Source: Candidatus Melainabacteria bacterium (lineage in GTDB: Bacteria; Cyanobacteriota; Vampirovibrionia; Obscuribacterales; Obscuribacteraceae). From it: DNA of 64,000 bases. The DNA is taken from the NCBI GenBank assembly GCA_013288645.1, contig JABDBL010000005.1, positions 1 through 64,000 of the forward strand, in the 5' to 3' direction. The notes below the pieces were generated by a model. It saw only the letters and a list, made by a program, of their open reading frames with translations. It searched no databases and had not been told where the DNA came from. A program made the translations under genes and the position numbers. Positions 47,151-56,968 of the stretch are shown in pieces (within the stretch, counting starts at the first letter, position 1; every line of letters begins with the position of its first letter).

Positions 47151-48698
47151 ATGTCCAATATATTTATTGAAAATGCGGACTTTCAGAGAACTCGCAATTC
47201 CAGCTTGTCACCTTTACTATCGTTGTTTCCTGGATTGGGACAGCTATACAATGGGCAAGCGCGCAAGGGGCTTTTATTCATAGCTATTGCCATAAGCTAT
47301 CTTTTTGTATTTTTGATTATTGGTTTAAATCAGAGCATTATGGATGGGCTTTCTAGTTTTGGACAGTCAGTTCATATGAAACCTGACTCTCACTTGGTTT
47401 CGGCTTTGTATGAATTGCGCTTAGGGTCAGCATTATCTTTTATAGTTTTTGCGCTGTACATATCTTTTGTTATTTATGCGATGCGTGACGCTCAGCATCA
47501 AGCTACTTTGCTACAGCGCAAACTTATTTATGCTGATTGTGTTCTAGAGATGAATGAGGCAACAAGTGGTTCTTATTTATTGCATATTGTTTCGATTTCA
47601 CTTCTATTTGTTCTGGCCGTTTTCTTCTTTAAACACGCTCCTGCACCGATCCAAATTACAAATATTGAATTTGTGCAAAGTCAATTGCCAACTAAAAAAG
47701 TGATTGTATCGAAGTACAGGTCTACTACGAAGTCTGAGGCTTCTGGCATCCATAAGCCATTGCCTGTATTGGCGGCATCCAGTGCTAAAGGTGTTAAGAA
47801 TGTGCCTAAGGTATTACGAGAGTCTTCAAACAATAATTCTGCCTTGCCGCAATTTAAACCACATTTGACTCACAGCACTACTACATTGCCCAGTCTACCG
47901 CAGCAAAGAGCGATGATAAGTCCGGTTTTGCCGGTGCCGCATAATGTCGATAGGCATATTTCTACAGCACCACCAGCCATGCCGAAAGTGTCGAGTAGCC
48001 AAATTGATTTACCAAAACCTATTGGTGCTGATAGAAGTAAATTGGTCAATAGTTTTGTGCCGCCCGGTTTGAATAGTAATGTGGCGACGAATAGTAAGAA
48101 TCTAATTGCCGGCGTGCCAGGGCCGACTAGTGTTATTTCTGGTGATAAATTTGTGCCTGTTCCGTCCAGTACTTCCAGCGGTGAACCATCTGTACGGAGT
48201 TCTAATACCAGCGCCCCGATTGGACCTAGTAGAGCAAATACTATGGCAGGGATACCGGGAATAAGAGGACCTGTGGTTCGTCCCGTAATTCCGGGCTTTG
48301 GTGAGCCGAGTGCGACGACCGCGGAACATACAATTGGAAATCCTATTGATAAAGCAATTAACAAAGGTCCTATTTCAATTTCTTCATTACCGGTTGATTT
48401 TGCAGCTTATATGGGTGATCTGCAACGCCGTATTAAGCGTAGTTGGTTTCCTCCCAAAGATACAGAATCTAAAAGGATAGAAGTAGTTTTTAAAATTCAT
48501 AAAGGTGGAGAACTAACCGACTTGCGAATTCTTAAATCATGTGGTTTTGCTTCAGCTGATGAAGCCGCTCTAAGAGCAATACAGAATGCAGCACCTTTTC
48601 GTCAATTACCGCTGGGTGCACCTGAAAATATAGATATTCAATTTACTTTTGACTATAGTGTTTTTAGCGGTAGCAAAAATTTATTCAAACAATATTGA
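47151..48698 (+). CDS. TM2-like N-terminal domain fused through Pro/Ser-rich linker to TonB/TolA C-terminal domain
   Basis: LFPGLGQLYNGQARKGLLFIAIAISYLFVF; C-terminal YMGDLQRRIKRSWFPPKDTESKRIEVVFKIHKGGELTDLRILKSCGFASADEAALRAIQNAAPFRQLP. Confidence 0.8.
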   Translation: MSNIFIENADFQRTRNSSLSPLLSLFPGLGQLYNGQARKGLLFIAIAISYLFVFLIIGLNQSIMDGLSSFGQSVHMKPDSHLVSALYELRLGSALSFIVFALYISFVIYAMRDAQHQATLLQRKLIYADCVLEMNEATSGSYLLHIVSISLLFVLAVFFFKHAPAPIQITNIEFVQSQLPTKKVIVSKYRSTTKSEASGIHKPLPVLAASSAKGVKNVPKVLRESSNNNSALPQFKPHLTHSTTTLPSLPQQRAMISPVLPVPHNVDRHISTAPPAMPKVSSSQIDLPKPIGADRSKLVNSFVPPGLNSNVATNSKNLIAGVPGPTSVISGDKFVPVPSSTSSGEPSVRSSNTSAPIGPSRANTMAGIPGIRGPVVRPVIPGFGEPSATTAEHTIGNPIDKAINKGPISISSLPVDFAAYMGDLQRRIKRSWFPPKDTESKRIEVVFKIHKGGELTDLRILKSCGFASADEAALRAIQNAAPFRQLPLGAPENIDIQFTFDYSVFSGSKNLFKQY

Positions 48699-49192
48699 GC
48701 TGTTTTGATAATTCATTTGGGGTCTATAGGTCTAGTAAGGAGAGCTGTATGTTTGGACAGAAGCCAAAGGTCTTTTTGTTTCATTTACTAATAAGCTTTA
48801 TGTTTGTTTTTTCATTCTCTGGTTTTGGTATCCTTGCAAAAGCAGATGAGAAAAAAGATGGTCCAGTCTCTAGTGACGTTGATTTTGGTCCGTATATGGG
48901 GGAGTTGCAACGAAAAATTATGCGGAATTGGCATCCTGCCAAAAGTACTTTGTCTAAAAAAGCAGTAGTGAGCTTTGAGGTAAAATCTAACGGTTCTCTA
49001 GAACACGTCTTTCTTTTTAAATCGTCGGGTGTCGCATCTAGGGATCGAGCTGCTTTGTGCGCCATACAAAAACTGGATTCTGTGGACCCCCTTCCACCAG
49101 GTGCAATAGAGAAGATCAAAATTCACTACCAATTTGATTCTTGTGATTTTGACGGTCGACCAAGCGCTGTTATGATTGGTGGCAGTACTTAA
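48695..49192 (+). CDS. exported TonB C-terminal domain protein
   Basis: YMGELQRKIMRNWHPAKSTLSKKAVVSFEVKSNGSLEHVFLFKSSG; close paralog of the upstream C-terminal domain. Confidence 0.8.
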   Translation: MSCFDNSFGVYRSSKESCMFGQKPKVFLFHLLISFMFVFSFSGFGILAKADEKKDGPVSSDVDFGPYMGELQRKIMRNWHPAKSTLSKKAVVSFEVKSNGSLEHVFLFKSSGVASRDRAALCAIQKLDSVDPLPPGAIEKIKIHYQFDSCDFDGRPSAVMIGGST

Positions 49193-49723
49193 TCTATTTA
49201 TTGGCTACAGGAAATAGAATCTTGTGTTTAAGAAAGCCTTTGTTATAGTAAGCATTTTTTGTATGTTTACTTTAGCTATATTCGCTAAGCATTCACATAC
49301 CTGTAGCCATATTGCAGCTGGTTGAGAAAAACAGTGTGACCGGCACTCTATGTCGATCGGTAGGTATGTCCATTCATGTTAAGCGAAAAACGCAGGTTTT
49401 GAACTTTTTCTAAAGGCTTAAGCAGCAAAGCTTTGGTAGGATCAAAAAGTCTGGAAACCTTGATGTAATATAACTTCATGACAATTGCTGAATTTGGCAT
49501 CTCCATTTTTTTAAACAGAGGGGTCTCTATTAATAAAATTTCTTTCTGCCAATATAAACAAACAACACCAACTCAAAATTCGGCAGCAAATGGGCTTTGA
49601 AATAATTTTGGCTGAATAGTAATTATAGGTATGAAGCATTCAATAATACAGGATAAATTTTTAGTTTATAGAAATTCTCGAACGATTTCAGTTTAATGTG
49701 TCCGATTTTCTTTCGCTAATACA

Positions 49724-49763
49724 GCTTGAGCTTTGGTATCGTATACGATACCAAAGCTCAAGC
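49724..49763. repeat. perfect 40-bp palindrome
   Basis: GCTTGAGCTTTGGTATCGTA/TACGATACCAAAGCTCAAGC. Confidence 0.95.
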
Positions 49764-49802
49764 CCCCCTGCCGGTTCACTCACCGGGCCCAGAGGGGCTT
49801 GC
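49760..49802. repeat. second hairpin abutting and overlapping the palindrome
   Basis: AAGCCCCCCTGCCGG TTCACTCA CCGGGCCCAGAGGGGCTT. Confidence 0.75.
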
Positions 49803-50178
49803 TCCTGTACTTAAAACCTACTTACAATGATCACCAAAACTGCTGAAATACTTTTGCTGAAGCAATATAACTATATCGGGTAGTGAATATCCCGCTTAAA
49901 TTTAGCTTTGCATTCCCTGGCAGTTCTTGATTTCAATTATAACAAAATTGTTGATCACGGCAAGTACTTTAATCTTAAATTCCTAAAAATGTTTTGATTC
50001 TAATCTGAGAATCTTGAGTATATAAATTAAGCTCTGAGCAGAAACTAATAATGATAAATTGAGCTCAAGCTCATCCATTCATGGTCTCTGCTTATTGAAA
50101 TCGAGAATATTAATGTTCTAGACTTATGAAATTAACTGATAATTATACATGCTACTGTATATGGTGGCATGTATAAAA

Positions 50179-53100
50179 TTAGACCTGGGCCACACTAATT
50201 GGTTTATCGATTAGGGCAAGGAATATTTTTACTAATTCTGGATCATAATCTTTGCCCGACTTTTCTTGAATTAATTTTATTGCTTCCTCTTGTTTTATTG
50301 CTGGTCTATAGGGACGATTGCTAGTCATAGCAACAAAATCATCGACTAAAGAAATTATTCTTGATTCAAGTGGAATATCTTTTCCCCTTATTCCGTGAGG
50401 GTAACCTGTACCGTCCCAATTCTCTTGATAAGACCCGATTATTGGTGCTAAATGAGAAATAAGTTTAGCTGTTTCTAGAAGACGAGCACCAGCAGAAGGA
50501 TAACTTTTAACTATTTCCATTTCCTGAGGAGTTAATGGACCCTTTTTGCTCAATATTTCTTTGGGCAGCATTAATTTACCTAAATTGCTATAAACTGCGG
50601 CTAAGGCAATTACTTCAGTGCGATCTTCTGGTAATTCTAGGTTACGGGCCAATTGGCGGGTGTAATTGTAAACCCTTTGTGTCCGTACTGGTTCATAGGT
50701 GTCCAATTCTTCAATGGTCTTAATAATTAAGGATAATAATCCTAATAAACCACGTTGAGCAATTAAGCTTAAATCTAAGGCGCCATTATTTTGAGTGGGA
50801 CTTAGATCGGGGTTAGGCACTGGCATCGAACCGGGCAGCGATATCGAACCAGAAAGAGTCATCATTGTTGATATTGTTTGTGCAGGAATGTTTTGTTTGG
50901 ATTGTTGACGAATAGGTGTGGTGGGAATTAACGGCAATTCTTCTGCGCTTAGGCTGGGAATTAAGTCTTCCGAAACTGAACATACCTGATTTCGTCCTCT
51001 GTCTTTAGCTAAAAAGAGAGCATGGTCTGCCAATTCAAATAATTTATTGCTGTCCATAGCATCATTGGGGAAAGTAGCCAATCCCAGCGAGGCAGTTATT
51101 GTTCCTATATCTTTTACAGGATTTTCGGCAATAGCAAAGCAAATTCTATCGGCTACTAAGCGTGCTTGGCGCAATTCTGTTTCGGGTAGCAGAACAACGA
51201 ATTCTTCTCCACCGAAACGTCCAACTGTATCTACATCCCGAACACTATATTTCATGACATTGGCAATGTGCTTAATGGCCGCATCCCCACTGCTATGACC
51301 ATAATTGTCATTTATTTTCTTGAGGAAATCTAAGTCAGCAATGATAAATGAGAATGGGTGGCCGAAACGCTGATAACGGTCAATTTCTTTTGTTAATTGA
51401 TCTTGAAAATAGCGACGGTTGAATAGACCGGTCATAGGATCGGTTATGGCTTGACGTTCTACCTGACTGAATAATTCGGCATGGGCAATTACAGCTGCTA
51501 CTCGGTTTGCTAAGTCGTCTACCATGTGCATGTCATTTTTGGGCAAAGAATGGATTTGTGTGTGATGCAATAAACAAAGAGCAGCCTTGAATTCACCACC
51601 GTAAAAAAGCGGGACCAAAGTCGCTCCTTTTATGCCTTCTAAGTTTTGATCTTTAATAAGGTGATCTAAATTGTGTTGCTCAAGAAAGACAGTATTGCCT
51701 TTTTTGAGTGCTTCTAAATGAAAAATAAAAAGTTGTAGCTCAAGATACTCAGGGCTTAATTTTTCCAAGGTATTGTCTTGATTTGGCAAATTTAAAGTCG
51801 GATTTGATTTAAATTTCGTGAATTGGTTAGTTGTGTGATCATAAAGTGAAACCAGACAGCGACTTAAACCAAAATGCTCCTTAAGCGAAGTAACTAAAGT
51901 GGCCATAATTTGGTCTACTTCTTTTAAAGATTGACGAATTTCGCTAGAAACTCGATTGATCAAATCGGCGCGAGCCTGGTCAGCTTTAATTTGCATTACA
52001 GCTGTTTCAGCTCGAATAACATTTGAAAGGTGACCAGCAATAGTCAATCCTAATTCGCGGTCTTGGGCTTTGAACTGCGTTTGTTTACTCTGTCTTTGCC
52101 ACAAACCTATAACACCTAGACGCTCGCCTTCTGAAATTAAAGGAAGGATTAAAGCTGTGTCGTGCTTAAAATAAGGATCGGACTTACGAGATTCCTCCAT
52201 ATTGATAACTTTCCCCGGACCTGATTTGAAAACAGAAACGAATGGGTTGTCGTTATCCGAAAGAGGAACATTGAGATTCTCTCCATTACTGATCTGAGGA
52301 ATTAGTTCATTTGATTCCGCATTATACAAATATAATTGAGCGCGAACGAAATTCATATGTTCTGCGACTAAAAGCACTGATTTTACTAAAGACTGCTCAT
52401 TGCTCTGTCCTCGCGATGCTCGGAAAAGGCTGGCAATGTCATTGATGAGCTTCATTTCTTTGGCGTCAACTTCGATTTTTGTTTGGTCATAAGACTGTTG
52501 AACAACAACAGAAAGCATTTCTGCAACAGCTTGAATCATAATGGCTTCGTCATTACTCCAGCTGCGCGTGGCGTTTGCTTGTTGTAATTCGAGGAAACCG
52601 AAGAAAACTCCGCGTGAACGAAGTTGGACCATAAGTCTTGCTTTAACCCCGCCCAATTCGATTAAGGAAGAAAGGGTAGGCGATATTTTGTGCAAATTGA
52701 CATCTGAGACAGTGTCATTAATACTAATCACTCCTGCTGCTGATTCATCAGGGAAGTGATTTACAAACTCAAGTACAAGCGCATTAGACTCATCTTGCCG
52801 CAATCGGTTGCTTATAAATTCCAAGTGTCCATTGGCTGCATATTCGTGCGTGACCATTAACTGGTCACCAACTACCTGCCAGATTAATCCTCTATCTGCC
52901 TTTATGGCCTGTGTCAATTTTTCGATAGCAAATTGTAATATTGCATTCAAATTGTGAGAGTGTCGTAAGCGACCAATTATTTCTGTAATAATCGATGCAG
53001 CTGTAATTGCCTGTTGAGGTAACTGATGGATTATTGGTTTTTGGATAATAGTTTCATCTGTTGCGGTTTGATTTTTTATTGAATGCGCTGCCTCGCCAGT

Positions 53101-53859
53101 AACTACTTTGGTATGCTCGGCAGTAGACCTTAACGGACTAAAATCCTGAGTTGACGGACTTAATGTCTTTTGTTTTGCTGAAATAATTTGATTAGTTTGG
53201 CTGATAGTGGATATATGCTGAACTTTTGTTTGGTTAGCTGTTAGTTTGGGTGCTACAAGTTGCTTTGCTTGCAAGATTTGTGGCGGAATGAAAACGCTTT
53301 GCATTGTCGGCGCTTTGATAATTGGCCACTTAGATCTAAGGCGTTGCGTAAGGGCAACAGAACTATCACCGTAGGTAATTCCTGTCCTTGCTTCCTCTAA
53401 GCGGTTACTTTCACTTGGGTCATCGAGCTGAAATTTAGGCAAAAGTTGGTTGAAAGATTGTTTGACCAATTCTGTGTCCATGGAGCCAGCACATTGGTAT
53501 CTGTTTCCATCGATGGGCTCCGGCGTGGCTTGACCATGCAGAACCAAGCTCAATTTATTACTTTCAATGAAAATGCACCATTCATCTGGGGCTTCCTGAT
53601 TGCCGTCAGAAAATACTGAAACACATTGGCATTCAGTTGCTAATTGTTTTAGGCGCGGTCCTTCGGGTAATAAAAGAGAGGCATTATGTTTTGCCCAATA
53701 TACTATGATCGGCGACAGTTTTTCATCAAGACAAACCTGTTCAACCGTTCTTATGAATGAGAGGAAGCTGGTAGGCGGCAATATGCTTAGCGGCAGGGTG
53801 CCAAAGCCCCCTTGTCGGACAAGCATCATCTGTAATTGTGTCAGGCCAACTTCGGCCAT
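50179..53859 (-). CDS. multi-GAF, GGDEF and degenerate HD-GYP signalling protein
   Basis: DPMTGLFNRRYFQDQL, RDVDTVGRFGGEEFVVLLPET; C-terminal AAVYSNLGKLMLP...GSYQENWDGTGYPHGIRGKDIP. Confidence 0.92.
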   Translation of the reverse strand: MAEVGLTQLQMMLVRQGGFGTLPLSILPPTSFLSFIRTVEQVCLDEKLSPIIVYWAKHNASLLLPEGPRLKQLATECQCVSVFSDGNQEAPDEWCIFIESNKLSLVLHGQATPEPIDGNRYQCAGSMDTELVKQSFNQLLPKFQLDDPSESNRLEEARTGITYGDSSVALTQRLRSKWPIIKAPTMQSVFIPPQILQAKQLVAPKLTANQTKVQHISTISQTNQIISAKQKTLSPSTQDFSPLRSTAEHTKVVTGEAAHSIKNQTATDETIIQKPIIHQLPQQAITAASIITEIIGRLRHSHNLNAILQFAIEKLTQAIKADRGLIWQVVGDQLMVTHEYAANGHLEFISNRLRQDESNALVLEFVNHFPDESAAGVISINDTVSDVNLHKISPTLSSLIELGGVKARLMVQLRSRGVFFGFLELQQANATRSWSNDEAIMIQAVAEMLSVVVQQSYDQTKIEVDAKEMKLINDIASLFRASRGQSNEQSLVKSVLLVAEHMNFVRAQLYLYNAESNELIPQISNGENLNVPLSDNDNPFVSVFKSGPGKVINMEESRKSDPYFKHDTALILPLISEGERLGVIGLWQRQSKQTQFKAQDRELGLTIAGHLSNVIRAETAVMQIKADQARADLINRVSSEIRQSLKEVDQIMATLVTSLKEHFGLSRCLVSLYDHTTNQFTKFKSNPTLNLPNQDNTLEKLSPEYLELQLFIFHLEALKKGNTVFLEQHNLDHLIKDQNLEGIKGATLVPLFYGGEFKAALCLLHHTQIHSLPKNDMHMVDDLANRVAAVIAHAELFSQVERQAITDPMTGLFNRRYFQDQLTKEIDRYQRFGHPFSFIIADLDFLKKINDNYGHSSGDAAIKHIANVMKYSVRDVDTVGRFGGEEFVVLLPETELRQARLVADRICFAIAENPVKDIGTITASLGLATFPNDAMDSNKLFELADHALFLAKDRGRNQVCSVSEDLIPSLSAEELPLIPTTPIRQQSKQNIPAQTISTMMTLSGSISLPGSMPVPNPDLSPTQNNGALDLSLIAQRGLLGLLSLIIKTIEELDTYEPVRTQRVYNYTRQLARNLELPEDRTEVIALAAVYSNLGKLMLPKEILSKKGPLTPQEMEIVKSYPSAGARLLETAKLISHLAPIIGSYQENWDGTGYPHGIRGKDIPLESRIISLVDDFVAMTSNRPYRPAIKQEEAIKLIQEKSGKDYDPELVKIFLALIDKPISVAQV

Positions 53860-54286
53860 CTAGTTTGCTCCGTGAAAATGCACTCTGCAGACGCCTTTAA
53901 CCAATAAATACCCGCTTAGAAACGGGCTTAATCCTTAAGTTGTAAGCCCTGTTACTTGGCTTTAGTGTTTGAATGTTGTATATACTTTTGCAAGAATTTT
54001 ACTCTTGGCAACAAATGGAAAGCCGCGCTCGAAGCTTATTTTAAATAATCAATGAATTGATAGCAGAATTTGTTAGAGAGTCTTTTTCTGCTCGCTGGTC
54101 CAAATGATTAGTCGTTTTGCCTTTTTTCTAGATTAAATCTTCCATTTTTTATATCTTTTTGGCTTTTGCTAGTTGAACTTGCCAACATTTTGAGACAGAA
54201 TTAATCAACTTCTCTTTTAAAATTTAATATTCCCCCAAAGGTAGGCAGCCTCTGCCTTGCCTTCACTTCTAGAAAGAAATAATCAA

Positions 54287-54448
54287 ATGAACGAGCATAT
54301 TCAAGAATTTCAAAAGCGATTACTCAATCTTTTTGAGAGTAAAGCAGAAGAGTTTGCCAAGTATTCGCAAGAAGATGTCCATACAGGTCCAGTAGCTGCC
54401 CAGCTTGCTGGTTTATATACTGATCTTATTCAAGTTATGAAGAGCTAA
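54287..54448 (+). CDS. small conserved-looking protein
   Basis: MNEHIQEFQKRLLNLFESKAEEFAKYSQED...; followed by a terminator. Confidence 0.5.
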   Translation: MNEHIQEFQKRLLNLFESKAEEFAKYSQEDVHTGPVAAQLAGLYTDLIQVMKS

Positions 54449-54477
54449 TAACTCTCTTAAGACTCATAATATATAAG

Positions 54478-54509
54478 AAGGGAAATGCAATTGCGTGTTT
54501 CCCTTTTTT
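54478..54509 (+). terminator. intrinsic terminator
   Basis: AAGGGAAA-N12-TTTCCCTT followed by TTTT. Confidence 0.75.
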
Positions 54510-54609
54510 AATCGGAATATAGTGTATTGCCCATGGACAGTAGTGATAGGATATTCTATCCTTTTTATACTTATCCAGGTAAGTCCCTACCATACTCGGT
54601 TTTAACCAT

Positions 54610-54867
54610 ATGAGTATTATTATTAGCATTATTATCGGTTTAGCAGTTTTGCTTGTCATAGCCTTTCCCGACCACTTTTTGCCTGATATTGGTCAAAAGA
54701 AAAAGCGTATAGGAATTACGCACTGGGGTTTCTATACCGGTAGCGAAGACTGTAAACCTGAAGAAACCATGCTTGTCGACGCTGCTTTGCCTGGAAGAGA
54801 ACGCGTTGTTGCTGGAAGCTCCATGTACGCTAAAGGACAGGGAGTGAAGGCAAATGCTAGTAAATAA
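54610..54867 (+). CDS. small membrane-anchored protein
   Basis: N-terminal TM helix IIISIIIGLAVLLVIAF. Confidence 0.45.
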   Translation: MSIIISIIIGLAVLLVIAFPDHFLPDIGQKKKRIGITHWGFYTGSEDCKPEETMLVDAALPGRERVVAGSSMYAKGQGVKANASK

Positions 54868-54895
54868 TAGATAGACTTACTACTAGAGGTGAAAA

Positions 54896-55468
54896 ATGGC
54901 TTTAACTACTTCTACAATGTTGCCTTTGGGTACGCAAGCTCCGGTTTTTTCTTTGCCAGATGTAGTTACTGGCAAAACAATTAGTCTGGATGAGTTTAAA
55001 AATTCAAAGGGACTCTTGGTGATGTTTATTTGTCAACATTGTCCTTATGTGAAACATATACAAAATGAATTGGCTAAATTGGGGCGTGATTATTTAGATA
55101 AGTTAGATATTGTTGCTATTAGTGCCAATGATGCCGAAAATTATCCAGATGACGCGCCGCATAATTTAAAGCGTATGGCTCAGTCACTTAAATTTACTTT
55201 TCCGTTTTTATATGATGAGAATCAAAACGTAGCAAAAGGTTATCAAGCAGCTTGCACACCAGATTTTTTCCTTTTTGATGGAAAGCATAATTTAGTTTAT
55301 CGAGGTCAGCTTGATGATAGTAGACCAGGTAATAATCAGCCGGTTAATGGCAAAGATTTGCGAGCAGCTATAGAAGCGGTTTTAAATAATCAGTCAGTGA
55401 ACGAAAATCAAAAGACTAGTGCTGGTTGCAATATAAAATGGAAAGCTGGCAATGAACCTAAATATTGA
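54896..55468 (+). CDS. thioredoxin-family/redoxin protein
   Basis: LLVMFICQHCPYVKHIQNELAKL; TPDFFLFDGKHNLVYRGQLDDSRPGN. Confidence 0.85.
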   Translation: MALTTSTMLPLGTQAPVFSLPDVVTGKTISLDEFKNSKGLLVMFICQHCPYVKHIQNELAKLGRDYLDKLDIVAISANDAENYPDDAPHNLKRMAQSLKFTFPFLYDENQNVAKGYQAACTPDFFLFDGKHNLVYRGQLDDSRPGNNQPVNGKDLRAAIEAVLNNQSVNENQKTSAGCNIKWKAGNEPKY

Positions 55469-55551
55469 GTTGTAAAGAACGGCTTGAATACACAATTCCC
55501 CCACATCTGAGTGTTATATAAAAGAATACAAGGTTAGCGGAGGGTTTTAAA

Positions 55552-55701
55552 ATGAACGCTAAGAAAGCAATAGTCCTATTGGTACTTTTAGGGTTTCTCA
55601 GCAGCACAGCTGCGGAAGCTTATCCATTATTTGGTGGATCTAATTATGGAGGCTGGGGACGACACTGTCATCACCACCGCCATTGCCACCGCCGTTGGTA
55701 A
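55552..55701 (+). CDS. exported 49-aa His/Cys-rich miniprotein
   Basis: MNAKKAIVLLVLLGFLSSTAAEAYPLFGGSNYGGWGRHCHHHRHCHRRW; GGAGGG ribosome-binding-site-like sequence upstream; below the ORF-track size cutoff. Confidence 0.65.
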   Translation: MNAKKAIVLLVLLGFLSSTAAEAYPLFGGSNYGGWGRHCHHHRHCHRRW

Positions 55702-55722
55702 TTTTACACGCCCTGAGACATT

Positions 55723-56124
55723 ATGAAGCTAGGGCACATGGAGAAAATGATAAAATTCATTATCAGAATTTTGCTCAGTGCCTTGGCCATAATGTATGTA
55801 TTGCCTGTGCTCCGAGGGGTGCAATTTCATGGTGATTTCCTTATAGCTTGCGGGCTGGGAATATTTTTTTCAATATTGCTCGCTTTGGTAGAAGTAGTAG
55901 CTGCTTTCTTATCAACTATATGGACTCTATCTACATTTGGATTGGCATTGCTATTCCTTATTCCTATGCGTCTTTTTTGTTTTTGGGTATTGCCCACGGT
56001 ATCATTACTATTGATGGCTCATTTCTTACCCAAAGTTTTGAGTATTAGTAATTGGTTTTCTGCTGGCATAGCAGCTGTGATTTTATTGATAATTGGTTTG
56101 ATTACCCGTGATGGGAAGAATTGA
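55723..56124 (+). CDS. multi-helix membrane protein (phage-holin-family/4TM-like)
   Basis: Several hydrophobic helices; probable start at internal MEKMIKF. Confidence 0.55.
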   Translation: MKLGHMEKMIKFIIRILLSALAIMYVLPVLRGVQFHGDFLIACGLGIFFSILLALVEVVAAFLSTIWTLSTFGLALLFLIPMRLFCFWVLPTVSLLLMAHFLPKVLSISNWFSAGIAAVILLIIGLITRDGKN

Positions 56125-56968
56125 GGAGTGCTGCCTTTTTAAGACAATCAGTGTATCCTTCTTTGTAAGTAGGAAATTGCAATTCTATGTTCAGTTCATC
56201 AAGGATTTTTTTTGAATTGACACGGCGATTGGCAGTTAAACTTGTTGGTATATTGTCCGGTTCCGCTTGCTCGGGCAATGGACGGTTCATGTTATTGCAT
56301 AGCCACTGTACAATTTCTAGTTGAGTTGCTGGTTTTAAATCTCCGACTAAATAAGTTGAATTTGCAGGTAATGGTTTGGCAAAAGCAGCTAATATGATTC
56401 TAGCTAGGTCCTGCAAATGAATGCGTGAAATATAGTTGTCATTTTTTGGTGGCAAACGATAAGAGCCATTGCTTAAACGAAGATGAAGCCCCGACTTAGA
56501 ACCATAAAGTCCAGGTGCTCTAAGAACAATTGCTCCTTTGTCGAGCCAATGTTTCTCTGCTTCTAGACGCAACTTACTGCGTGTATTTTGCCAGTCAGCT
56601 TTGGTTGTTTCATCTACTATGCCATGATAATCACCATAGACGGAAGTTGATGAAATGTAAATGATCCTCTTGCTTTGTGAGCAGAGTGAAGAAAAAATTT
56701 TATCGCTATATTCATCAGGTGGAAAAGAAACAAGCACACAAGCGTTAGTTAGAATCTTAGCTAGCTCATTTTGCTGTTGGACAGTAAGTTTATTCTCGAT
56801 AAGAAATGATGTGATACCGTCTGTATGTAAAGATTGGACTTTGTTTTTGTTGCGTGTAGTACCGATTAAATCATATCCATCGGCCAAATAAGCTACATGC
56901 GAGGCTACTTGACCAACACCAAGCAATACAAGTTTGTTTTTCGCACTTTCACTTAGCGAAGATTTCAT
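56102..56968 (-). CDS. NAD-dependent epimerase/dehydratase-like protein
   Basis: LVLLGVGQVASHVAYLA; IIYISSTSVYGDYHG; LRAPGLYG; start set at MKSSLS. Confidence 0.75.
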   Translation of the reverse strand: MKSSLSESAKNKLVLLGVGQVASHVAYLADGYDLIGTTRNKNKVQSLHTDGITSFLIENKLTVQQQNELAKILTNACVLVSFPPDEYSDKIFSSLCSQSKRIIYISSTSVYGDYHGIVDETTKADWQNTRSKLRLEAEKHWLDKGAIVLRAPGLYGSKSGLHLRLSNGSYRLPPKNDNYISRIHLQDLARIILAAFAKPLPANSTYLVGDLKPATQLEIVQWLCNNMNRPLPEQAEPDNIPTSLTANRRVNSKKILDELNIELQFPTYKEGYTDCLKKAALLNSSHHG

